Assembly: GCF_036227205.1 (NCBI RefSeq)
Contig: NZ_CP109442.1
Coordinates: 8,804,001-8,868,000, forward strand
Direction of reading: 5' to 3'
From: Amycolatopsis sp. NBC_01480
GTDB lineage: Bacteria; Actinomycetota; Actinomycetes; Mycobacteriales; Pseudonocardiaceae
Length of the DNA: 64,000 bases
The translations under genes and the position numbers were made by a program. The notes below the pieces were generated by a model. It made no database searches and was not told the DNA's origin. It was given only the letters and a program-made list of their open reading frames with translations. Position 1 is the first letter of the stretch. The number at the start of each line of letters is the position of its first letter. This document shows positions 33,542 through 41,666 of this stretch, piece by piece.

Positions 33542-34681
33542 ATGTCCGTCGATCACCTCGTCCCGCCTACGGTCAGTCCGCGCCCGAAGCCCCGTCGCCG
33601 CCGCCGGATCGCGGTGCTGCTGATCGCGGCCCTGCTGTGTTACCCGGCGGGGACGTACGGTTATGCGCTCACCTATCCCGGCGACGCGAGCTTCGCCGTC
33701 CGGACGGTCGACTGGCTGCGGGACCTCGGCCTCGGCGGCTTGGTCAACACGGTGGAAAACTGGTGGTACACCCGGCATCCGCCGTCGACCGCCCCGCCCC
33801 CGGCGCGCGAACTGCCGCCGGCGGGCAGCAGTGCCGGGGCCACGGCCGGGCTCCGGCCGCCGGACCTCCCGGTGGGCCGGTTCGCCCCCGCGGGCGAAGG
33901 CGTGTGGACGGCCGGCGCGCATACCGGCACCCAGGTCGCCGAGTACACCACTTTCGTGCAGCCGGACCCGGCGCACGCCAGCGTGGTCGCCGGAGTCGCG
34001 TGGCTGAACCAATCCCTGGTGCGCACCCGGCTGTTCTCCGGCACGAAAGACCCCGGCGGCCCCGGCCCGGCGGCGATCCCGGACTCGCTGCGCGGCACGC
34101 TCGTCGCGGCGTTCAACTCGGGCTTCAAGCTCAAGGACTGCCAGTGCGGCTATTACCTCGACGGCACCACCGTCGCCCCGCTTCGTGACGGCGTGGCGTC
34201 GGCCGTGATCGACGACACCGGCCGCGTTTCGGTGGCGCAGTGGGGACGCGACGCCACCATGGGCCCGCACATCGCCGCCGTGCGGCAGAACCTGGACCTG
34301 GTGATCGACCACGGCGCCCCGGTGCCGGGCCTCGACCTGAACCCGGCCGGGCACTGGGGCAGCGCGTCCAACCAGTTCCAGTACACCTGGCGCTCGGGCC
34401 TGGGCACCGACCGCGACGGCAACCTGATCTTCGTCGGCGGCGGCGGGCTGACGCTGCACACGCTCGCCGCCGCCATGGTGCAGGCGGGCATCCAGCAGGG
34501 CATGGAACTCGACATCCACTCGCCGATGGTCACCTTCAACAGCTACCGGCCCGATCTCGCTGGTTCCTCACCGCACAAGCTGCTGCCCGCCATGCCCGGT
34601 CAGGTGGACCGCTACCTCAGCGCCGACCAGCGCGACTTCTTCGCCACGACCTTGCGGTTTCCGCCGCCGGTCACCGGGTGA
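33542..34681 (+). CDS. Phosphodiester glycosidase (NAGPA-like) family protein
   Basis: The 379-residue protein has a basic N-terminus (RPKPRRRRR), one membrane anchor (residues 23-42), a proline-rich stalk (about 78-100), and a C-terminal NAGPA/phosphodiester glycosidase domain. Landmarks are LRGTLVAAFNSGFKL, NLIFVGGGGLTLHTLAAAMVQAGIQQGMELDIH near residues 300-330 and the ending QRDFFATTLRF. The family removes N-acetylglucosamine phosphodiester caps in animals; in bacteria it is tied to wall polymers. It faces outside. It lies between a two-component system and blaI, but has its own promoter region. Confidence 0.8.
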   Translation: MSVDHLVPPTVSPRPKPRRRRRIAVLLIAALLCYPAGTYGYALTYPGDASFAVRTVDWLRDLGLGGLVNTVENWWYTRHPPSTAPPPARELPPAGSSAGATAGLRPPDLPVGRFAPAGEGVWTAGAHTGTQVAEYTTFVQPDPAHASVVAGVAWLNQSLVRTRLFSGTKDPGGPGPAAIPDSLRGTLVAAFNSGFKLKDCQCGYYLDGTTVAPLRDGVASAVIDDTGRVSVAQWGRDATMGPHIAAVRQNLDLVIDHGAPVPGLDLNPAGHWGSASNQFQYTWRSGLGTDRDGNLIFVGGGGLTLHTLAAAMVQAGIQQGMELDIHSPMVTFNSYRPDLAGSSPHKLLPAMPGQVDRYLSADQRDFFATTLRFPPPVTG

Positions 34682-34686
34682 ACCAT

Positions 34687-34703
34687 GACACCGGTGTAGA
34701 TTC
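34687..34703. promoter_or_regulatory. Partial BlaI-like operator before blaI
   Basis: GACACCGGTGTAGATT holds an ACACCGGTGT palindrome and a perfect right half (TGTAGATT) of the operators found at 31326-31362 and 37755-37774, with a weaker left half. It ends just before the blaI start and would allow autoregulation. Confidence 0.45.
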
Positions 34704-34709
34704 GCAGGT

Positions 34710-35069
34710 ATGCGCAGAGGACCTGGAGAGCTGGAGGCCGAGGTGCTGGCCGTGCTGTGGCAGCGCCATGAACCGGCGTCCGCCGAACAGGTGCGGCAGC
34801 AGCTCGAGGGCCCGCTCGCGTACACCACCGTGGTGACGATCCTTTCGCGGCTGCACGAGAAAGGCGTGGTCACGCGGGAGAAGCAGGGCCGGTCGTTCAC
34901 CTACAGCCCGGTGGACGACGAGCCCGGGCTGGCCGCCCGGCGGATGCGCGCGGTGCTCGACAGCGAGGACGACCGCGACAGCGTGCTGGCCCGTTTCGTG
35001 TCCAATCTGCCGGCCAGGGACGAGCAGGCGCTGCTGGAACTGCTGCGGCGCGATGTGGTGGAAGGCTGA
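34710..35069 (+). CDS. BlaI/MecI/CopY-family repressor
   Basis: The 119-residue repressor has the family's winged helix: GELEAEVLAVLWQRHEPASAEQVRQQL, then the recognition helix region YTTVVTILSRLHEKGVVTREKQGRSFTYSP (residues 37-66), and a C-terminal dimerisation part. Such repressors are removed by proteolysis after a membrane peptidase senses beta-lactam or wall damage. The peptidase gene follows four bases downstream. Palindromes before two nearby envelope operons suggest it controls them. Confidence 0.93.
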   Translation: MRRGPGELEAEVLAVLWQRHEPASAEQVRQQLEGPLAYTTVVTILSRLHEKGVVTREKQGRSFTYSPVDDEPGLAARRMRAVLDSEDDRDSVLARFVSNLPARDEQALLELLRRDVVEG

Positions 35070-35073
35070 CGGC

Positions 35074-36078
35074 ATGGGACCGGACCTGCTCGTGCCGCTG
35101 CTGCTGCCACTGGCTTCCTGGCCGGTCGCCCGCTGGCTGGCCCCCCGGGTGGCCCCGCGGTTCGCGAGCGGGCTGTTCACCGTGATCGCGCTGGTGCTCG
35201 CCGGCGGGAGCACGGCGGCGCTGCTGGTGGCGGCCGCGGCCGGGCTGTCCCAGCTGCCGCTGATCGCGCAGCTCGGCGAGTTCTCCCCCACCGCGTTCCG
35301 CGCGGCCACCGCGGTGTCGATCCCGGTCGCGATCGCGAGTGGCGCGCTGCTGGCCGCCGTCGCGTCCGAGGTGGTCCGCGCGGCGATCCGGTACCGGCGC
35401 TGGTACCGGCGGGTGCACGCCGAACTCGACGGCCAGACCCTCGACGGCGGCGTGGTGGTGCTGCCCGGCACCGAGCCGATCGCCTTCGCCATCGCCGGCC
35501 GGGGCGGCCGGATCGCGCTCTCCAGCGGCATGCTCGCCGTGCTGGGTCCCGACGAGCGCGTCGCCCTGCTGGCTCACGAGCGCGCACACCTACGGCTTCG
35601 GCACCCCGTGTACGCGGCGGCCGCCACTCTCGCCAGCGCGCTCAACCCCTTCGTCCGTCCACTCGGGACTGCGGCGCGCTTCGCGATGGAGCGCTGGGCC
35701 GACGAGGCCGCCGCCTCACGGGTCGGCGACCGCCGCCTGGTCGCGACCGCGGTCGCGAAAGCCGCGCTGGCGGGCCGGAACGAGGCCGCGTACGCACTCG
35801 CGGCGACCAGCGGCCCGGTGCCGCAACGGGTTCACGCCCTGCTGGACAAGCCGTCAGCCCGGCCCGGCCGCGGCCCGCTCGCCGCGCTGGCGGTGGCCTT
35901 CGTGCTGGGCTGCTCCGCGTGGTCGGCGGTCGCCAGCCTCCAGGCCGCGGCCGATCTGCACGCCGGGATCGAATCCGCGCAGCGGGCGGAATGCCGGCCC
36001 GTGCTCACGCAGGGGACCGACGATCAGGCCCTGCTCACGGCAATCCGCGAGGATCACCGGGACTGCGCCGAGCGCTGA
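35074..36078 (+). CDS. M56-family membrane metallopeptidase (BlaR1-like, no penicillin-binding domain)
   Basis: The 334-residue protein has membrane segments at about residues 4-20, 32-58, 78-98 and 265-290, and the zinc site LLAHERAHLRLRHP (HExxH, near residue 168) with ERWADEAA as likely third ligand. It is the sensor/protease partner of BlaI. The penicillin-binding sensor domain of BlaR1 is absent, as in most actinobacterial M56 proteins. ATG 35074 follows the blaI stop by four bases. Its last 225 bases overlap the end of the convergent deacetylase gene. Confidence 0.88.
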   Translation: MGPDLLVPLLLPLASWPVARWLAPRVAPRFASGLFTVIALVLAGGSTAALLVAAAAGLSQLPLIAQLGEFSPTAFRAATAVSIPVAIASGALLAAVASEVVRAAIRYRRWYRRVHAELDGQTLDGGVVVLPGTEPIAFAIAGRGGRIALSSGMLAVLGPDERVALLAHERAHLRLRHPVYAAAATLASALNPFVRPLGTAARFAMERWADEAAASRVGDRRLVATAVAKAALAGRNEAAYALAATSGPVPQRVHALLDKPSARPGRGPLAALAVAFVLGCSAWSAVASLQAAADLHAGIESAQRAECRPVLTQGTDDQALLTAIREDHRDCAER

Positions 36079-36690
36079 GCGCCAGGACCCGACCGCGGCG
36101 GCGACGTCGGAGTCGTGCAGCAGGATCGTGCCACCGGGTTTCAGTCCCTTGTGGACGATTGCGGCGACCGAGGACGGTGTCGCGCGGGCGGTCCAGTCTC
36201 GGCCCCAGGCGGTCCACAGCACCGGGCGCAGGTCCAGCTTGTGTGCCGCGAGCAGGGATCCGGCCGAGAACACTCCGTAGGGCGCTCTCAGCCAGGCCGG
36301 GCGCGCGCCGGTGATGCGGGTGGTCAGCTCCACGGTGCGCGCCAGGTCGTCGTACAGGGCTCGCGGACCTCGGCGCAGGAAACAGCGGTGATCCCAGGCG
36401 TGCACGGCGATCTCATGGCCGCCGTCGACGATCGCTCGCCCTAGGTCGGGGTTGCGCGCGAGTTCGCGGCCCAGCACGAAAAACGTGGCTCGGGTGTCGT
36501 GCCGGGCCAGCAGCCTGAGGAAGTGCGGGGTGGACCGGGGGTGCGGGCCGTCGTCGAAGGTCAGCGCGACGTGGCCGGGGTCGCCGATGCCCGCGAGGCC
36601 TGGGGCCAGCGCGGCGCGCACTGGCGGGAGGAAGAGCGCGGCCGGTGCGGCGTGCGTGAGGAGCGCGGCTGCTGCCGCTGCACGGATCAT
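35854..36690 (-). CDS. Polysaccharide deacetylase (NodB-type)
   Basis: The 278-residue enzyme removes N-acetyl groups from wall or capsule glycans. NodB motifs are all present: ALTFDDGPHPRST (residues 42-54), EIAVHAWDHRC, LRAPYGVFS and ILLHDSD. A hydrophobic N-terminus (residues 3-22) suggests export or anchoring. It starts at ATG 36690 in an ATGA overlap with the glycosyltransferase. The domain proper ends near CREQGLIVGPLREH; the frame runs on about 40 residues to 35854, antisense to the M56 gene. So the C-terminal tail may be real or simply unselected. Confidence 0.87.
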   Translation of the reverse strand: MIRAAAAAALLTHAAPAALFLPPVRAALAPGLAGIGDPGHVALTFDDGPHPRSTPHFLRLLARHDTRATFFVLGRELARNPDLGRAIVDGGHEIAVHAWDHRCFLRRGPRALYDDLARTVELTTRITGARPAWLRAPYGVFSAGSLLAAHKLDLRPVLWTAWGRDWTARATPSSVAAIVHKGLKPGGTILLHDSDVAAAVGSWRSALGAVPVILADCREQGLIVGPLREHGPAFRPLRGFDPGVQIGRGLEAGDRRPRGAAQHEGHRQRGERAAAGPG

Positions 36691-37718
36691 CCGGCCACCT
36701 CCACCGACCGCACCACCGGCGTCACCGCTCCGGTCGTCAGCGCGGCCCGGACCGCGTCGCCGAGGCCGTCCGGCGAGCGCACCCACGGGACGGTGCCGTC
36801 CTGGTCGAGTACGGCGGCGTTGGCGCGGCCGTGGCCCGGCAGGCAGCGGTAGGTGAAAACCGGCAGCCCGGTCGCCAGGGCCTCCGAGGTGGTGAGGCCG
36901 CCCGCGTTCTGCACCACGACGTCGCAGGCGCGCATCAGGTCCGCCATCCCGTCCACCCAGCCGAACACGTGGCGGAGGCCGGCTCGTTCCAGGCGGCCGC
37001 GCAGGGCGTCGTTGCGGCCGCAGACGACCACCGGCTCGGCGGTGCCGTCGGCGGCCAGGTCGGCGACCGTCCGTTCGACCTCGCCGACGCCCCAGGAGCC
37101 GGAGACCACCAGCGCGAGCGCGCGGTCCGCCGGGAGGCCGTGCGCCAGCCGCAGCCGCGCTCGTTCCGCGGTGCCGGCGACCGGCCGGAACGCGGGCGCG
37201 ACGAGCGGCGGCGTGACCATCGTGCGGACCGCGCCGAACGCCCGGGCCTGCTCGGCCGCGATTTCGTTGGGGGCGATGGTCAGATCGGCCCACGGGCTGA
37301 CGCAGAGCCGGTGCACCGACGGGTCCGTCAGGTACGCCACCAGCGCCGGCCCGAGCCGCCCCCGCGCCCGCAGCCGGGCCGCGGCGTGGGTGGCGAGCGG
37401 ATAGGTGGACAGCACCAGCTGCGCGTCCCCGGCCGCTTCCGCGAGGCCGGGCGCGGCCAGCGCCGAGAAGCGCCGGGCGGCCGCCGCGGGCGCCGGCGAG
37501 CCGAGGGCCCCGAGCAGCCAGTCCCAGCTGCGCGGGGCGATCTCCAGCTGCCGGTGGTAGGCCCCGCACAGCGCCCGCCCGAGCCGCCCCGGCAGCAGGT
37601 CGAGGAAGTCCACCCGGCCGACGTGGATCCCCCGCTCCCCCAGCCGCCGCGCCAGCTCCCGGGCCGCACCGTCGTGCCCGGCGCCGACCCGGGCGGACAC
37701 GATCACCACACGCTCCAT
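36687..37718 (-). CDS. MGDG-synthase/MurG-like glycosyltransferase
   Basis: The 343-residue enzyme has the N-terminal VVIVSARVGAGHDGAARELARRL of processive diacylglycerol glycosyltransferases, and a GT-B C-terminal half with VVSGSWGVGEVERTV and FGWVDGMADLMRACDVVVQNAGGLTTSEALATGLPV (nucleotide-sugar site, about residues 240-275). ATG 37718 follows GGAAGG by several bases. A perfect BlaI-like palindrome lies 37 bases upstream. With the deacetylase it forms a two-gene operon for a glycolipid or glycan that changes under wall stress; the exact sugar and acceptor are unknown. Confidence 0.85.
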   Translation of the reverse strand: MERVVIVSARVGAGHDGAARELARRLGERGIHVGRVDFLDLLPGRLGRALCGAYHRQLEIAPRSWDWLLGALGSPAPAAAARRFSALAAPGLAEAAGDAQLVLSTYPLATHAAARLRARGRLGPALVAYLTDPSVHRLCVSPWADLTIAPNEIAAEQARAFGAVRTMVTPPLVAPAFRPVAGTAERARLRLAHGLPADRALALVVSGSWGVGEVERTVADLAADGTAEPVVVCGRNDALRGRLERAGLRHVFGWVDGMADLMRACDVVVQNAGGLTTSEALATGLPVFTYRCLPGHGRANAAVLDQDGTVPWVRSPDGLGDAVRAALTTGAVTPVVRSVEVAG

Positions 37719-37754
37719 GCGCTCGCCTTCCGAAGTGTCTACAGGCACGCAGTA

Positions 37755-37774
37755 AATCTACATACTTGTAGATT
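37755..37774. promoter_or_regulatory. BlaI-like operator before the glycosyltransferase operon
   Basis: AATCTACATACTTGTAGATT is a perfect palindrome with eight-base arms around four bases. The TCTACA/TGTAGA arms match the two sites before the DedA operon. It lies at a promoter position before the start at 37718. Confidence 0.75.
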
Positions 37775-37843
37775 GTTCGGCCGAGCGGGGCGGCCGGAAA
37801 TCCGGGGATCCCGGTAAGTTTTCACGCGGGTTCACTGTTCCGC

Positions 37844-37890
37844 CCCAATGTGGCATTCGGTGCGCTGAACGCACCGAATGCCACATTGGG
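37844..37890. repeat. Palindromic intergenic repeat, intact copy
   Basis: Arms at 37844-37864 and 37870-37890 are perfectly complementary over 21 bases around a five-base loop (CTGAA). The core word AATGTGGCATT recurs right of the insertion sequence. No T-run follows, so it looks more like a REP-type element than a terminator. Confidence 0.85.
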
Positions 37891-37894
37891 TGCG
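37876..37894. repeat. Left half of a second palindrome split by the insertion sequence
   Basis: This stretch ends with GGGTGCG directly before the TTGAG target copy. It pairs with 39577-39594 at 17 of 18 positions; the two halves were joined by the loop TTGAG before the insertion. Confidence 0.75.
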
Positions 37895-37899
37895 TTGAG

Positions 37900-37916
37900 C
37901 CTGGATCCACCGATGA
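37900..37916 (+). repeat. IS inverted repeat, left in window coordinates
   Basis: Seventeen bases, identical to the complement of 39555-39571; next to TTGAG. Confidence 0.9.
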
Positions 37917-38049
37917 GTTTGTTGGTGATCTTGGTGTGGGTTGGTGATCTTGGGTTGGGGTGTGGGCGTGCTGGGTCGTGCTGGCTGGTCCAGCGCGTCC
38001 ACGTGTGGTTTCCGGTCAGGCCCTGTTTTCGGGGTGGGGCGGGTGGGGT

Positions 38050-39453
38050 TCAGGCTGGGTGTGGTGGTGGGTGGGTGCTGGTGAACAGGGTGGTGAAGGG
38101 GGCTGCCCAGGGCCAGTTGCGGGGCAGGTGCAGCACGATCTGGCCGGAGGGGGTGCGGGTGATGTGGGAGGCGAGGTGGATGAGGTGGCGGCGGATGGTG
38201 CCGGTTCTGGCTTTGGCGTGGAAGGTGGAGGCGAGGTGGCCTGCGGCGCGCAGGAGGTTGTGGGTGAGGGCGGAGAGGGTGAGCCAGGCGGCGTTGGCAG
38301 CGAAGCGGCCGGAGGGGAAGTGGGCGAGGGCGGCGTCGGACAGGTCGGCGAAGACCTGCTCGATGGCCCCGGCGCGGGCGCGGTGGTGGGCCTCGATGGC
38401 CGCCGGGCCGGCGGGATAGTTGGTGAAGATGGCCTGGTAGCGCCAGGCGGTGAACAGTCCCGGCGCCTCTTCTGGGGTGTGGGCGGGGGTGCGGCGCACG
38501 ACCAGGTCGGCGGTGATCCGTTGTCCGCGCTGGGTGGTGGGATTCGTGAACGCGGTGTAGCGGGTGAGGGCGATCTCGGCGGTGTGGATCCGTGTCCCGG
38601 TCTCGCCGTCGTGGACCGGTTGGTCGTAGGTGATGGTTGTCCAGGCGGTCTCGGGGATCGCGGCGATCGCGGCGCGGATCGGTTGGCGTTGCGGCGCGGT
38701 GACGCTGAACCAGTGCCCGGCGTCGGTGACGGTCTTGATGACTTTCCCGACGTAGAACCCGGAATCCATGCGCACCCACAGTTTCTGTCCTGTCCCCAGG
38801 GCGTGGGCCGCGGTGGTCAGGTTCTGCCGCAGGAACGACGCCGCGCCGCGGCGGGTGTCGGCGTTGCCGCCGCGCAACCGGGTGCCGGTGATCACCGGCG
38901 CGCTCCGGTCCCGGCCGCCGGAGAGGGTGGCGGCGAGGAAGTTCAGCCCGCGGACCTTGGTATAGCCGAACGCCGCGCCTTCTTTGCTCCGCCCGAACAC
39001 CTGGCTGATCTTGGAGTCCAGATCGAGGAACACCGGCCGCCCGGCCGCCTCCGGCACCGGCAGCACACCCGGGGCCAGCTCACCGAGACGGGCCAGGACC
39101 TGCCCGGCCGTTCTCTCCAGCTGCGCCACGTGCCCGATCGTGAAATGCCGCAGGAACGTGCCCAGCGTCGACGGCGCCCGGATCCCGCCGAACAGGGCCG
39201 GTAACCCGCCGTGGCGCAGCACATCCAGATCGTCGATCGAGTCCGCGCCGGCGACCATGCCCGCCACGATCGAGGCGATCTTCGCCCCCGCGTTCGACCC
39301 TTTCGTGCCACCCAGGGTCAGCAGCTCGTCGGCCACATCCGCCAGCCCGGCGTGCTCGGCCAGCCGCATCACCGGAACCACACCAGCCTGCGACACGAGA
39401 TCCGGATCATCACAGCGCACCGACAACGCGCCAGCCATATGAGACGATCGCAT
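38050..39453 (-). CDS. IS1380-family transposase
   Basis: The 467-residue DDE-type transposase shows PVFLDLDSKISQVFG (first acidic residue region, about residues 140-155), LWVRMDSGFYVGKVIK (second), and near the C-terminus AAWLTLSALTHNLLRAAG, all typical of the IS1380/IS4-like group. ATG 39453 follows GGGAGGG; a longer TTG start at 39501 is possible. The gene has no frameshift or stop. Its start lies about 100 bases inside the right end, leaving room for the promoter. Confidence 0.93.
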   Translation of the reverse strand: MRSSHMAGALSVRCDDPDLVSQAGVVPVMRLAEHAGLADVADELLTLGGTKGSNAGAKIASIVAGMVAGADSIDDLDVLRHGGLPALFGGIRAPSTLGTFLRHFTIGHVAQLERTAGQVLARLGELAPGVLPVPEAAGRPVFLDLDSKISQVFGRSKEGAAFGYTKVRGLNFLAATLSGGRDRSAPVITGTRLRGGNADTRRGAASFLRQNLTTAAHALGTGQKLWVRMDSGFYVGKVIKTVTDAGHWFSVTAPQRQPIRAAIAAIPETAWTTITYDQPVHDGETGTRIHTAEIALTRYTAFTNPTTQRGQRITADLVVRRTPAHTPEEAPGLFTAWRYQAIFTNYPAGPAAIEAHHRARAGAIEQVFADLSDAALAHFPSGRFAANAAWLTLSALTHNLLRAAGHLASTFHAKARTGTIRRHLIHLASHITRTPSGQIVLHLPRNWPWAAPFTTLFTSTHPPPHPA

Positions 39454-39554
39454 CAGCAGATGCCCTCCCACTCGTGGACTCTTGTTCCGTCGCAAGAACA
39501 ATCATCCCAAGTCAGAGGGCATCTGCGCATCCACGACACGACCCACCACCAAGA

Positions 39555-39571
39555 TCATCGGTGGATCCAGG
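39555..39571 (-). repeat. IS inverted repeat, right in window coordinates
   Basis: Perfect complement of 37900-37916; followed by the second TTGAG copy. Confidence 0.9.
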
Positions 39572-39576
39572 TTGAG

Positions 39577-39594
39577 CGCAACCAATGTGGCATT
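39577..39594. repeat. Right half of the split palindrome
   Basis: CGCAACCAATGTGGCATT pairs with 37877-37894 with one mismatch. It shares the AATGTGGCATT core with the intact copy at 37844-37890. Confidence 0.75.
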
Positions 39595-39647
39595 GGGGCG
39601 TATCCCACCGGTCACAGTGAGAGCGGAACGGCCGGAATCCCGGGCGA

Positions 39648-41666
39648 TCAGGAGCGCGCCGCCTCCAGGACCGATTCGGCCGCAGCGGGGTGCAGCGCCG
39701 CCGGACGGTAGAGGTCTTCGAAGGTACCGAGGGTGCCGGCGAGGTCGTGCCGGGCGACCAGCGTCCGCCCCGCCGCGCCCATCGCCGCGCGCCCCTCCGC
39801 GTCTTCCGCCAGCTCACCAAGCCGTGCGGCCAGCGTCAGAACGTCACCCGGCGGGTAGAGGAAACCGTTGTGCCCGTGGTGAACCAGGTGCGGCAGCGCC
39901 ATCGCGTCGGCCGCCACCACGGGCAGGCCCGCGGCCATCGCCTCCATCGTCGCGAGGCTCTGCAGCTCGGCGGTGCCCGGCATGCAGAACACCTGGCAGC
40001 AGGCGTAGATCCGGACCAGTTCGGCGTCCGGGACGAAGCCGTGGAAGCAAACCCGGTCCGCCACGCCCAGTTCCGCGGCCAGCGCGGTGAGCGCGGCCCG
40101 GCAGGAACCGTCGCCGACGATCTCGGCGCGGAGCCGCGGCACGCGCGCGACGGCGCGGATCAGCTCGTCGACGTTCTTCTCGGCGTCGAGCCGCCCGACG
40201 AACAGCACCGCCGCGTCATCGCCGGCCGGGGTGGCCCGCGCGGCGTAGTGCTCGAGGTCCACGCCGCAGGAGATGACCGTGACCGGGCGTCCGAGTCCGT
40301 TGCGCGCCAACAGGTCCGCGGCTCGCGGCGTCGGGGTGGTGATCGTGTCCGCATTGCGGTAGACGCGGACCAGGTCGCGCCACGCGAAGCGGATCAGCGC
40401 CTCGCGGACCGCCGACGGCAGGCGGACGTAGCCGAGCAGGTTTTCCGGCATGAAATGGTTCGTCGCGACCGTCGGCACGCCCCGGCGGCGGGCGGCCGAA
40501 AGAAGCGCGCGCCCGACCGCGAAGTGCGACTGGACGTGCACGACGTCCGGGCGGATCCGGTCCAGCAGCTCCTCGGCGGCCCGGCCGACGCCGCCGGGGC
40601 GCCCGATCCGGAACGTCGGGTGGAACGGCGTGCCCAGCGAAGGGGCGTCGTGCACGGTGAGCGGGCCGTGGTCGGTCGCGTCGGTGCGCGGGCGCGGCCG
40701 CAGGACGTGCACGTCGTGGCCGAGGCCGGCCAGTCCGTGGGCGAGCCGGGCGGTGAAGTGCGCGGCCCCGTTGATGTCGGGCGGGAACGTGTCGGCGCCG
40801 AGCAGGATCCGGAGTCCGGCAGTGGGAAGCGGGTCGGCCATGAGGGGTTCCTTGTCGAGGTCGGGCGGATCGCTGAGCGAACCGGCCAGCACGAGCACAC
40901 CCGTCACGGCGAGCAGCGCCAGGACGAGGCGGGCGACGGCCATGGCCGGCACGAGGTGGGGTGTTTCGCCGAACAGCAGCTGGTCGGCGGTCACGGCGGT
41001 GAGCGGGTCGAGCACCGTCGTGGCGCCGACGACCACCGCGGTCGGCCCGGCGGCGTGGGCCTGCTGGAGCAGCCAGCCGCCGGCCGTGAGCAGTGCCGCG
41101 CCGGCGAGGGCGAACCCGGCGGCGGTGACCACAGTGGACAGTTCGAGGGCCGCCGCGCGCAGCACGGCCGAGCCGAGTCCGAACAGGACCGCGGCCGCGG
41201 CGGCCAGCCCGGCGCACCGGCCGCGGCCCCGGCAGCTCAGCCCGGCGGCAGCGACCACCGGCCCGGCGAGCACGGCCAGCAGGACCGCGCCGATCGTCAC
41301 GTGCGGCGAAGCCGAGCCGCCGGACACCGAGACCAGGACGAAGCCCCCGACCCCGGCGCACACGGCGAGCGCGGCGATCCGGACCCGGCGCGTCGCCGTC
41401 GCCCGTCCCGCGAGCACGGTCAGCACCAGGCTCAGCACCCCGAGCGGCTGCACGATCGCCAACGGCGCCAGGGAAAGCGCGGTCAGGTGCAGCCCAGTGC
41501 CCGCGACGCCGAGCAACGCACCCGCCTGCCAGGTCCGCGACCGAGCCAGGCGGGCCAACCGGACCGCACCGTTTCGCTGCGCTCGGACGGCATCGTGCTG
41601 GAGGGCGACCGAACCAGCGAAGAAACAGGCCCCGACCAAGGCCAAAGCAATCGCGAGAACGGTCAT
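39648..41666 (-). CDS. DMT-type membrane protein fused to a GT4 glycosyltransferase
   Basis: The single 672-residue frame joins two domains. Residues 1-270 form a ten-helix DMT-like membrane part (MTVLAIALALVGACFFAGSVALQHDAVR onwards). Residues 276-672 are a GT-B family 4 glycosyltransferase: ILLGADTFPPDINGAAHFTARLAHGL, VLFVGRLDAEKNVDELIRAVAR, VCFHGFVPDAELVRIYACCQVFCMPGTAELQSLATMEAMAAGLPVVAAD. An internal ATG at 40841 with AAGGAA upstream could start the glycosyltransferase alone (397 residues), so two products are possible from one frame. GT4 members near this type add mannose to lipid carriers. The start is coupled to the upstream gene by an ATGA overlap. Confidence 0.82.
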   Translation of the reverse strand: MTVLAIALALVGACFFAGSVALQHDAVRAQRNGAVRLARLARSRTWQAGALLGVAGTGLHLTALSLAPLAIVQPLGVLSLVLTVLAGRATATRRVRIAALAVCAGVGGFVLVSVSGGSASPHVTIGAVLLAVLAGPVVAAAGLSCRGRGRCAGLAAAAAVLFGLGSAVLRAAALELSTVVTAAGFALAGAALLTAGGWLLQQAHAAGPTAVVVGATTVLDPLTAVTADQLLFGETPHLVPAMAVARLVLALLAVTGVLVLAGSLSDPPDLDKEPLMADPLPTAGLRILLGADTFPPDINGAAHFTARLAHGLAGLGHDVHVLRPRPRTDATDHGPLTVHDAPSLGTPFHPTFRIGRPGGVGRAAEELLDRIRPDVVHVQSHFAVGRALLSAARRRGVPTVATNHFMPENLLGYVRLPSAVREALIRFAWRDLVRVYRNADTITTPTPRAADLLARNGLGRPVTVISCGVDLEHYAARATPAGDDAAVLFVGRLDAEKNVDELIRAVARVPRLRAEIVGDGSCRAALTALAAELGVADRVCFHGFVPDAELVRIYACCQVFCMPGTAELQSLATMEAMAAGLPVVAADAMALPHLVHHGHNGFLYPPGDVLTLAARLGELAEDAEGRAAMGAAGRTLVARHDLAGTLGTFEDLYRPAALHPAAAESVLEAARS

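Larger units (their letters stand above)
37900..39571 (-). mobile_element. IS1380-family insertion sequence, intact, 1672 bp
   Basis: The element is bounded by perfect 17-base inverted repeats, CCTGGATCCACCGATGA at 37900-37916 and its complement at 39555-39571. It is flanked by a five-base direct repeat TTGAG (37895-37899 and 39572-39576). The single transposase gene is complete. Intact ends, target duplication and transposase point to a recent, possibly active insertion. The target is the loop of a palindromic repeat. Confidence 0.93.

Noticed and set aside
37844..37890. Simple rho-independent terminator
   Set aside because: The hairpin has no T-run, and the same core word is repeated to the right of the IS, which fits a repeat family better.
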